Shown one piece after another: positions 34,151 through 41,338 of a stretch of DNA of 64,000 nucleotides. A program made the position numbers and the translations under genes. The DNA is from an uncultured SAR86 cluster bacterium. Its GTDB lineage: Bacteria; Pseudomonadota; Gammaproteobacteria; Magnimaribacterales; AG-339-G14. The stretch lies in assembly GCA_902525735.1 (NCBI GenBank), contig CABZIF010000004.1, forward strand, positions 1 to 64,000, read 5' to 3'. The notes below the pieces were generated by a model, which did no database searches, was not told the origin of the DNA, and saw only the letters and a program-made list of their open reading frames with translations. The stretch's first letter is position 1; each line of letters begins with the position of its first letter.

Positions 34151-34894
34151 TTAAGCAGTTTTCGAAGCAATGTGCTTTAAACCCTTGATGTTTGCCCCCA
34201 TCAAATCTTCTATTTTAGGAGGAATTTCACTGATATCGCCCAATTCACTCAAGACCAAATGAGAATCATCATGTCCTTTCAATGAACTCATATCTTTCAA
34301 CCAGCGAGTGACGTTTGAAAAAGGTTCAAAGTTATATAAATTTGTAAATTGACTTTGTAGTTGGCCAATTTCAACATAAGCTGCAATATCGGCAATGGTT
34401 GCTTGATTGCCGGTTATAAATTTATTTTTTGCCAACCATTGATTTTCCAACATGTTAAGAGCATTTTTAAATAATCTTTTCGCCATACTTATTGCATCTT
34501 CCGACAAGCCTAGGTCAGGTCTTGCCATTGGTGCAAAAAAAGCCAAAGTAGCCTCTTTGATATTACGATGATGATAATGCAGAAAGTCATCAACTTTAGC
34601 TCTTGCCTCAGGATTTTGTGGATATAAATCATCCCAGCCATGTTTATTACACAGATAACACATAATGGCATGAGATTCTGCTAAGAGAAATCCTGTATCA
34701 GGATCTTCCAAAGCTGGAATGGTTCCATTTGGATATTTTTCCAGGTAAGAAGGATGACGTGTTCCGTTTTCCTCTTTAGAGCCTGGAACAGTTAATACCA
34801 ACTCAAAGGACAATTCCTTATTAAATAAAAGCCAGAGCACCGCTCTAACTGCTTGCGACATTGGAACGCCATGAATTTTAATTTTATTATTCAT
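34151..34894 (-). CDS. Glutathione S-transferase (theta-like)
   Basis: A 247-residue cytosolic glutathione transferase with an N-terminal thioredoxin fold (IKIHGVPMSQAVRAVLWLL) and the GSH-binding pattern PNGTIPALED then LLAESHAIMCYL near residues 54-80. The all-helical C-terminal domain carries FITGNQATIADIAAYVE near 163 with the N-capping box of the fold. It resembles theta-type enzymes, which handle halogenated or epoxide substrates and dehalogenation. It is 2 bases after the YghU-like gene, which makes a GST tandem. Confidence 0.83.
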   Translation of the reverse strand: MNNKIKIHGVPMSQAVRAVLWLLFNKELSFELVLTVPGSKEENGTRHPSYLEKYPNGTIPALEDPDTGFLLAESHAIMCYLCNKHGWDDLYPQNPEARAKVDDFLHYHHRNIKEATLAFFAPMARPDLGLSEDAISMAKRLFKNALNMLENQWLAKNKFITGNQATIADIAAYVEIGQLQSQFTNLYNFEPFSNVTRWLKDMSSLKGHDDSHLVLSELGDISEIPPKIEDLMGANIKGLKHIASKTA

Positions 34895-34896
34895 CT

Positions 34897-35739
34897 TTAA
34901 TCCAGATCGCTTGAATCATGTCTTTCTATGATAGCTTTATCATCAGGGCCACTAGGAGCTCTATTTACTCTAACACCTCTTTTAAACGCAGGACGATCTG
35001 CAATTTCTTTAGCCCATCGGGTTACATTCTTATATGAAGCAACATCTAAAAATTTTGTTGCATTATAAAGATTTTTTAATACCAACGTTCCGTACCAAGT
35101 ACTTACTGCAATATCGGAGATATTGTAATCGTCTCCACATAAATATCTTCTTGATTCTAAATTTTTATCCAAAACATCCAACTGTCTTTTAACTTCCATG
35201 GCAAATCTATTAATAGGATATTCAAATTTTTCAGGTGCATAGGCGTAAAAATGACCAAATCCCCCACCAAGATAAGGTGCACTTCCCATTTGCCAAAATA
35301 ACCATGACATACATTCTGCTCGAGCTGAAGCTTCAGTAGGTAGGAGCTCTCCAAACTTTTCAGCTAAATAAACCATGATGGCTCCGGATTCAAAAACTCT
35401 GGTAACTGGATTAGTGCTGACATCTAATAAAGCAGGTATCTTAGAATTTGGATTTACAGCTACGAAGCCACTTCCAAATTGATCGCCCTCTCCAATATTG
35501 ATCAAAAAAGCATCGTATTCTGCGCCTTCATGCCCTAAGGCCAATAATTCCTCCAATAAAACAGTTACCTTCATGCCATTGGGGGTGCCTAAAGAATAAA
35601 GTTGAAGAGGATGTTTTCCTCTAGGTAAGTCTTTTTCATGAGTTGCACCAGAAATTGGTCTATTTATATTAGTGAATTTGCCACCACTTTGATTATCCCA
35701 TTCCCATACTTCAGGTGGCGTATATTTTTCTTCTGCCAT
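34897..35739 (-). CDS. yghU: YghU-like glutathione-dependent disulfide reductase (GST family)
   Basis: The 280-residue protein follows Escherichia coli YghU from end to end: YTPPEVWEWD at the start, GGKFTNINRPISG, GKHPLQLYSLGTPNGMKV, NPNSKIPALLD, GGGFGHFYAYAPE and a final IERHDSSD. YghU and YfcG bind two glutathione molecules and reduce disulfide bonds or hydroperoxides. The thiol-free N-terminal Thr/Asn site of the class is preserved. It lies 45 bases after the MBL-fold gene. Its role in this run may be redox protection or a glutathione-dependent conversion step. Confidence 0.9.
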   Translation of the reverse strand: MAEEKYTPPEVWEWDNQSGGKFTNINRPISGATHEKDLPRGKHPLQLYSLGTPNGMKVTVLLEELLALGHEGAEYDAFLINIGEGDQFGSGFVAVNPNSKIPALLDVSTNPVTRVFESGAIMVYLAEKFGELLPTEASARAECMSWLFWQMGSAPYLGGGFGHFYAYAPEKFEYPINRFAMEVKRQLDVLDKNLESRRYLCGDDYNISDIAVSTWYGTLVLKNLYNATKFLDVASYKNVTRWAKEIADRPAFKRGVRVNRAPSGPDDKAIIERHDSSDLD

Positions 35740-35784
35740 GATTTTCTCCTATATTTTTCTAAAAAAACTCGAATAACTATTTTA

Positions 35785-36741
35785 TTAGTTTAATTGTTTG
35801 TATGCATTTAAAACATTCCACTTATGAAAGCCCTCCATAAGATCTCTAATATCATCCTCAATTTCAATCTTAGAACTTAAAGAAAGTTTTGTAACAAATT
35901 TATTTATATTTTTTTTATCTTCATGAAGCTGCTTAGACATAAAAATCACATCATTCAAATAGTTAATATACTTTTCAACAATGTTTTCATCTGCTATTTT
36001 TCCATGACCTGAGACAATGCTTATGGGTTTAATAGTTTTTTCAAAATTTTTCATAGTTTCTAAATAATCTCTTAATTGTTCCGATCTAGCCCAAGGTATA
36101 CTTCCTTTTCCAAAAACTAAATTACCTGTCCAAGCTATTTTTGAACTCGGCACATAAAGAACAGAATCACTAGGTGACATACCCGGACCAAAGTAATGCA
36201 ATTCGACTATTTTTTCTCCCAAATCAAGAGACATTTTTTTTGAAAAAGTTAAAGTAGGCAGTCTATCCTTAACATCTTTAAAGACATTCATATCTCCTTC
36301 GACAGTAACAGAAATTATTTTTTTTCTGGCATCTAAAGAATTATCTTTTAAAAATTTTAAAGTTTTTTCATGAGAAATAATGACCGTTGATTCTGGGAAA
36401 ACATAATTTCCAAAAACATGATCTCCAAAAGCATTTAAATTCACCAAGTACTTGATTGGTAAGTTTGTAACCTTTTTAACTGCCTCAATGATTTGCAATC
36501 CCATTTCACCATTGAAATGTGCATCTACAACTAAAACGCAATCTTTCCCAACTATGAATCCAGCATTATCTGCAAAAGGAGTATTGGATAAAAGAGCATA
36601 AACTCCTTCATCGAGTTTTTTTGTTTCTAATTCAACGCCAGTAGGATCTAGGGGTGGAGGAATAAACCAAGGAGGTCTTTCATTAGAAAAAACGCTAGCA
36701 GAATTAAAATATAAAGTAATTAAAAAAATTATTTTTAACAT
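35785..36741 (-). CDS. Exported metallo-beta-lactamase-fold protein with degraded metal site
   Basis: A 318-residue periplasmic protein with a signal peptide (about residues 1-19, ending VFS) and the MBL fold. Aligned on the family pattern, the H-x-H-x-D-H motif reads N-A-F-G-D-H (Asn103, Phe105, Asp107, His108), the histidine of PGH becomes Met188 in GPGMSPSD, and the bridging aspartate becomes Asn207 in TGNLVF; only the late His246 in SGHGK is kept. It is therefore probably not a normal dinuclear zinc hydrolase. I use ATG 36741; the frame could also begin one codon earlier at TTG. It is 9 bases after a small membrane protein gene. Confidence 0.72.
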   Translation of the reverse strand: MLKIIFLITLYFNSASVFSNERPPWFIPPPLDPTGVELETKKLDEGVYALLSNTPFADNAGFIVGKDCVLVVDAHFNGEMGLQIIEAVKKVTNLPIKYLVNLNAFGDHVFGNYVFPESTVIISHEKTLKFLKDNSLDARKKIISVTVEGDMNVFKDVKDRLPTLTFSKKMSLDLGEKIVELHYFGPGMSPSDSVLYVPSSKIAWTGNLVFGKGSIPWARSEQLRDYLETMKNFEKTIKPISIVSGHGKIADENIVEKYINYLNDVIFMSKQLHEDKKNINKFVTKLSLSSKIEIEDDIRDLMEGFHKWNVLNAYKQLN

Positions 36742-36750
36742 CAATACAAA

Positions 36751-37155
36751 TTAAACTTGTTGAGTCATCTGTTTCCAAAGATAGCGCATAGCGATAACAG
36801 CTGGTATGTAATAACCCAATACAAACAGTGCGATCAAACGTGTTTCGTTAGCTGCCATCCCAAAAGTTAAAAATGCTGGGCCATCTATCAAGTCAGTAAA
36901 TAACCTAATGAAGATCAGTATAAAAAGCATTGAAGCATTTTTTAGATAAATTGCGATAAAAAAAGCAATTCCAACTGCAAAATTTCGTGCTAGATAAATT
37001 AGACTTCCAACAACAAGATTTGATGCTTCGGGTCCTCCTAAAAAAGCTGGATTAGTAAGGGCTAAATACGGACCAACGAACATTGGCCAGATTTCCATAA
37101 AAAGAATTATGTAAAGCCACCATGGAATCTGTAATCTATGCGAAAGCTGATTCAT
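36751..37155 (-). CDS. Small four-helix membrane protein, unknown
   Basis: A 134-residue hydrophobic protein with about four membrane segments (near residues 13-33, 47-67, 70-90 and 105-125). Between the first two is a conserved-looking FVGPYLALTNPAFLGGPEASN stretch, and between the third and fourth FTDLIDGPAFLTFGM. I do not recognise a family. It stands between guaC (35 bases upstream) and the MBL-fold gene (9 bases downstream), so it belongs to the same packed run. Confidence 0.65.
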   Translation of the reverse strand: MNQLSHRLQIPWWLYIILFMEIWPMFVGPYLALTNPAFLGGPEASNLVVGSLIYLARNFAVGIAFFIAIYLKNASMLFILIFIRLFTDLIDGPAFLTFGMAANETRLIALFVLGYYIPAVIAMRYLWKQMTQQV

Positions 37156-37190
37156 TTGTAATCTCCCTACCTAAAAATTAATAAATCTTT

Positions 37191-38180
37191 TTAACTTTCG
37201 TAAACAGTATTATGAGTATTATTTACTCGAACAAAAGTTGTGCATTTTGAGAGTGTTTTTAATCTATTAGCGCCAACATAAGTACATGCAGACCTAATTC
37301 CACTTAAGATATCTTTAATGGTCTCATCGGCCTTGCCTCGGTATTCAACCTCAACTGTTTTTCCCTCTACACCCCGATACGTATTATGGTTATCATGCCT
37401 AGTCATAGCGGATTCGGAAGCCATGCCATAAAATTTCATTACACCATTTTCTAGCGTTCCATCACATTCATCATGACCTGCCAACATGCCGCCAATCATG
37501 ACAAAGTCAGCTCCGCCTGCAAAAGCCTTCACAATATCGCCCGAACTAACACATCCGCCATCAGCGATAATATGAGCATTTAATCCATGGGCTGCATCGG
37601 CACATTCTATGACCGCGCTTAATTGCGGATAACCAATACCAGTTTTAATTCTTGTCGTACAGACGGAACCTGGCCCGATACCAACTTTGACGATATCAGC
37701 GCCAGCTAAAATTAACTCTTGAGTCATGTCTGCAGTCACAACGTTGCCAGCTGCAATAGTTGCTTTTGGACATTTTTCTCTTAATTTTTTAACTGCATCT
37801 ACAAATTTTATTGTGTAGCCATTGGCAACATCGAGACCTATGAAACCCGATGAAGTTTTTGAAAGTTTTGAAATATCATCAATTCCACCAAACCAACAAA
37901 CATTACTTTTTCCCCTTTTGAATTTATCTAAATTCTTTTTTAAATGGTGCTTAGCTGGACAAGTAATTAGATTGTATTTAGTAAGTACTCTATGCATTGC
38001 TGGCGTGCCTACTGTGTCCATGTTGGCAGACATAATAGGAATTCCAGTCCATTTTTTTTTGCTCCAAAGAAATGTATGTGTGCGCTCTAAATTTACTTCG
38101 CCTCTTGAGCTCATCGTAGACCTCTTAGGCCTGATCAAGACATCCGAATAATCAAGTTTTACTTCTTCGTTAACTAACAA
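37191..38180 (-). CDS. guaC: GMP reductase
   Basis: GuaC reduces GMP to IMP with NADPH, which lets guanine nucleotides be recycled. The 329-residue protein matches the GMP reductase branch of the IMPDH family rather than IMPDH itself. It has no CBS domains, and shows LDYSDVLIRPKRST at the N-terminus, IMSANMDTVGTPAM, the catalytic cysteine in GIGPGSVCTTRIKTGIGYPQ near 174-190, and YRGVEGKTVEVEYRG. The start is TTG; from it the N-terminus aligns residue for residue with the Escherichia coli protein. It heads the 13-gene minus-strand run. Confidence 0.9.
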   Translation of the reverse strand: MLVNEEVKLDYSDVLIRPKRSTMSSRGEVNLERTHTFLWSKKKWTGIPIMSANMDTVGTPAMHRVLTKYNLITCPAKHHLKKNLDKFKRGKSNVCWFGGIDDISKLSKTSSGFIGLDVANGYTIKFVDAVKKLREKCPKATIAAGNVVTADMTQELILAGADIVKVGIGPGSVCTTRIKTGIGYPQLSAVIECADAAHGLNAHIIADGGCVSSGDIVKAFAGGADFVMIGGMLAGHDECDGTLENGVMKFYGMASESAMTRHDNHNTYRGVEGKTVEVEYRGKADETIKDILSGIRSACTYVGANRLKTLSKCTTFVRVNNTHNTVYES

Positions 38181-38257
38181 TCTCTATATCCATTCTCAAG
38201 GATACTTTATCTTAATCTAGTAATCATTAAAATATTTTTTGTGTATAGTTATTAAAA

Positions 38258-38980
38258 ATGATAAATCTTGAAAAGAAAGAATCCATTTATTTTTTAACAA
38301 TGGATGCTGGGGAAAACCGCTGGAACACAACTTTTGTTAGAGAATTTTCCAAGGCTTTGGATGAAGTTGAAAAAGATGATGGTCCTGGAGCATTAATAAC
38401 TACTTCTAGTGATCCAAAATTTTTTTCAAATGGCCTTGACTTAGATTGGATCCAATCTCCTGGTGATTTTCCAGAAAGAGGAGACAAAGTAGTCTTTGGT
38501 GAAGAGTTTATGTATCTAATGGGAAGAATTATAACTTTACCGATCCCTACAATTTGTGCAATAAATGGTCATGCCTTTGGAGCCGGCTTCATGCTTGCTC
38601 TTTCTCATGATGTAAGAATGATGCGAGAAGATAGAGGGTTTCTTTGCGCTAATGAAATTCAACTTGGCCTTAAAATTCCAAGGCCAGAATTAGCCCTTTT
38701 TCGTCATAAAATACCAGCACATTCCTTTTTTGAAACAGTACAATTGTCCAAACGTTGGACTGGACCAGCTGCATTGGAAGCTGGAATTATTCAGTCAATA
38801 AGTAGCCTTGATAATCTTGCTGAAATTACAAAATTAAAAGCCGAGGAATTAGCCCCTTTAGCAACTGATAGAGAAAATTTTGGGACTCAAAAAGAAATGC
38901 TTTATGGTGAAAATGCAGCAATTAATTTAAATCATGGGCCTGCCCATATGCTTAAAAATTCAAAAGAGTTCGATGTATGA
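38258..38980 (+). CDS. Enoyl-CoA hydratase/isomerase family protein
   Basis: A 240-residue crotonase-fold protein, closest in look to delta3,delta2-enoyl-CoA isomerases that shift double bonds during unsaturated fatty-acid breakdown. The CoA and oxyanion segments are FFSNGLDLDWI near 51 and AINGHAFGAGFMLALSHDVR near 101-120; FLCANEIQLGLKIP near 128 holds the acidic residue position of isomerases. It is short for the family and has no fused dehydrogenase. The stop overlaps the next gene's ATG by four bases, so the two are translated together. Confidence 0.78.
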   Translation: MINLEKKESIYFLTMDAGENRWNTTFVREFSKALDEVEKDDGPGALITTSSDPKFFSNGLDLDWIQSPGDFPERGDKVVFGEEFMYLMGRIITLPIPTICAINGHAFGAGFMLALSHDVRMMREDRGFLCANEIQLGLKIPRPELALFRHKIPAHSFFETVQLSKRWTGPAALEAGIIQSISSLDNLAEITKLKAEELAPLATDRENFGTQKEMLYGENAAINLNHGPAHMLKNSKEFDV

Positions 38981-39891
38981 GTAATTCCATTTTTAGAAAA
39001 GATGGAACAGCGCAAGGAGTAGCTAAGCAACGCTATATAGAGACCATTGCCGATCCTGCTAAACGCGTCATAGACGATCCTTATTCAAGTATTTTTACTC
39101 TTGGGGCCGGCCTAATAAAATTAATGGGGCATGGATTAAATCTTTGGCTTACAAATAAATTAGCTCCTGGTTTCCATGAACATCTTATTGCACGCACACG
39201 CTTCATTGATGATCTTGTAAAAGAAAGTGCCGAAAAAGGCATAGAACAATATGTAATCCTTGGAGCAGGATACGATATGCGAGCTCATCGACTTGATCTT
39301 CCAGCATCATTAAAAATTTTTGAAGTAGATCAGCCTGCAGTTCAGTCAAAAAAAATTTCTAAACTGCCGAAAGAATTATCTGATTTGGACAACGTTAGTT
39401 ATGTGAATGTCGATTTTGCCAACCAATCTGTAAGCGAAAGATTGATTGAGGCTGGATTTGATCAAACAAAATCTTCTATTTTCACTCTTGAAGGAGTTAC
39501 GCAATACATCGCCAAAGATGCCTTTAATTCAACATTGAGTGAAATCGCGAAACTTGCTCGTGGAACTCAAGCAATTTTTTTCTTATCTTATGTTGACGAA
39601 CTTCTAAATCAAAACCCCGAAGCATGTTTTGGCATGGGTTATCCAAATCCAGCCAAAAAAGCTAGTTTGATTCAAAATCTGTCTGCCAAGGCTGCAGATG
39701 AACCTTGGATTTCTTTCTATTCTCCAAAAGAAATGGAAAATACTCTTTCAAATAACGGTTTTTCTTTAAAGGAAGATAAAGTTTTGAAAGATGTTAATTT
39801 TGAGTATTTTAGTCCAGTTAAGAGAACTCTTTCTGAAAATCAAATATTCAACTTAGAACATTTTGTTGTAGCTAAAACTATAGACCAATAA
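38977..39891 (+). CDS. PPM1/LCMT-type SAM methyltransferase
   Basis: A 304-residue methyltransferase of the leucine carboxyl methyltransferase-like (TIGR00027) family. It shows ARTRFIDDLV near 71, the SAM loop YVILGAGYDMRAHRL near 91-105, FEVDQPAVQSKK near 115 and FTLEGVTQYI near 168. Bacterial members act on carboxyl or hydroxyl groups of small molecules, including polyketides; this one's substrate is unknown. It overlaps the enoyl-CoA isomerase gene (ATGA junction). It ends 6 bases from the convergent CPBP gene. Confidence 0.8.
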   Translation: MSNSIFRKDGTAQGVAKQRYIETIADPAKRVIDDPYSSIFTLGAGLIKLMGHGLNLWLTNKLAPGFHEHLIARTRFIDDLVKESAEKGIEQYVILGAGYDMRAHRLDLPASLKIFEVDQPAVQSKKISKLPKELSDLDNVSYVNVDFANQSVSERLIEAGFDQTKSSIFTLEGVTQYIAKDAFNSTLSEIAKLARGTQAIFFLSYVDELLNQNPEACFGMGYPNPAKKASLIQNLSAKAADEPWISFYSPKEMENTLSNNGFSLKEDKVLKDVNFEYFSPVKRTLSENQIFNLEHFVVAKTIDQ

Positions 39892-39897
39892 ATATAT

Positions 39898-40509
39898 TTA
39901 TTTCTCTGTACTGATATTATTTGGCGCTGTTGGGGTATTTAAAAAAGTGATCGCCCAATGGACTAAAATTATCAAAGCTAAATCTTCAGTTACATAAAAA
40001 AGTCTACTCAATCCAATTCCACCTAAAAAAGTAAATATGCAAACCTTCAATTTCCAGCGCAAAGTGAAATAGTGAAGAGATGCGAAAAGCAAGTTGCTTA
40101 AAAAAATTCCAAATAAAAAGTTGTATTCTTTTAAAAAAGAATCGGAGAACAAAATAGGTAATGAGAGGCGAAAACCAATTTCTTCAACTATAGAAATAAA
40201 TAATAAATATCCTATCCAAAATATTTGACGGTAATTAAGCTCTTTAGAAAAAAGTCTCAAATAAAGAAACATAAAAAAACCTAAACCCAGACCAACTAAT
40301 GCATATCTATTAATATTTGAAAAAAGATTATCGAGTGAAGAAAATAAAGCTACTAATACAATGGGATATAACATACAGCCAAAAGATATAAGACTCATAG
40401 TCGTACCATGTCTTAAGAGTACTTGACGAAATTTTGATATGTAGGTTGCTGGATTTTGACTGGCTCTTTGAAGACGACCTTCTGAAATCGAAGTAATTGA
40501 CTTATTCAT
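39898..40509 (-). CDS. CPBP (Abi) family intramembrane metalloprotease
   Basis: A 203-residue membrane protein with about six helices. The three CPBP motifs are present: EEIGFR at 109-114 (E-E-x3-R), FASLH ending at His146 (F-x3-H), and His184 in VHWAITF. These form the metal site of Rce1-like intramembrane proteases, which in bacteria trim peptides or confer bacteriocin immunity. No peptide-processing or bacteriocin gene is adjacent, so the target is unknown. It lies 34 bases after the esterase gene. Confidence 0.75.
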   Translation of the reverse strand: MNKSITSISEGRLQRASQNPATYISKFRQVLLRHGTTMSLISFGCMLYPIVLVALFSSLDNLFSNINRYALVGLGLGFFMFLYLRLFSKELNYRQIFWIGYLLFISIVEEIGFRLSLPILFSDSFLKEYNFLFGIFLSNLLFASLHYFTLRWKLKVCIFTFLGGIGLSRLFYVTEDLALIILVHWAITFLNTPTAPNNISTEK

Positions 40510-40543
40510 CTGTTATCGATGGAAAATTTTTTTAAACAAATGA

Positions 40544-41338
40544 TTATAGATATTTGAGAAAGAATATCCCTTGAATATCTGCAACATTTCTTCCTAGAGA
40601 TTGTTGACTATCAAACGCATGATCCTCATCAGCATAAACATGAATTTCAGCTGTTCGATTATATTTTTGTAGTTCTTCATAGAAATTTTCGGATTCACTC
40701 AAAGGGACCACCTTATCTTCTGAGCCATGTATCAATAAACATGGAGGAAAAAAAGAAAGATCCTGTCTAATTGGGCTGGCTTTTATATAGTCTTCTGAAG
40801 AAGCCGTTTCCCCCATCAATAGAGCAAAAGCATTGAGTTTTCCTTCAGGAACTTCTTCTCTTATGAGCGTTGGTGGATACAAAGCACAAATTGCTTTTAT
40901 TTTGCTGTCAAATTCGAGATTTCCACCTTTTCCTTCAAGATTAACATCGTCAGAAGCGCACATTAATGCCAAGTGGCCTCCTGCTGAATTACCGGTTACT
41001 CCAATTCTATCTGGATCGACTCCGAGTTCTTTTGAATTAGCTTTTAAATATCGAATTGCACATTTTATATCTTCAATTTGCGAAGGCCATTTTGCCTCTT
41101 GAGACAGCCTATAAGAAGCGCATAAACAAACAAAACCTAGTCTAGACAACAATATGCCATAGCCTCTTAGTTGGGTTTTATCCCCCTCCATCCAGCCTCC
41201 ACCATGTATAACAACGATGGCAGCTTTGTTTGGATTGTTTTCTGGTGGAATAAATAGATCGCCTAAAAGACCTCTATCACCTGCTTTTCCAATTAAAACA
41301 TCGTCCTTAATTTTGACGATTTTTTTTTCTTTATTCAT
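40544..41338 (-). CDS. Alpha/beta hydrolase, BD-FAE/HSL-like esterase
   Basis: A 264-residue soluble esterase with the oxyanion motif VIHGGGWMEGD near 44, the nucleophilic serine in GVTGNSAGGHLALM near 113, an aspartate in IHGSEDKVVPL near 208, and the histidine in ADEDHAFD near 239. The family includes BD-FAE xylan-decorating esterases and general carboxylesterases. The gene overlaps the kinase/TIM-barrel fusion gene by 8 bases at its start, which points to co-translation and perhaps a joint role in polysaccharide handling, though that is inference. Confidence 0.8.
   Translation of the reverse strand: MNKEKKIVKIKDDVLIGKAGDRGLLGDLFIPPENNPNKAAIVVIHGGGWMEGDKTQLRGYGILLSRLGFVCLCASYRLSQEAKWPSQIEDIKCAIRYLKANSKELGVDPDRIGVTGNSAGGHLALMCASDDVNLEGKGGNLEFDSKIKAICALYPPTLIREEVPEGKLNAFALLMGETASSEDYIKASPIRQDLSFFPPCLLIHGSEDKVVPLSESENFYEELQKYNRTAEIHVYADEDHAFDSQQSLGRNVADIQGIFFLKYL

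Noticed and set aside
39898-40509. Reading the CPBP gene as bacteriocin immunity (Abi)
   Set aside because: No small double-glycine peptide, radical-SAM or ABC exporter gene is adjacent, so only the protease fold is claimed.
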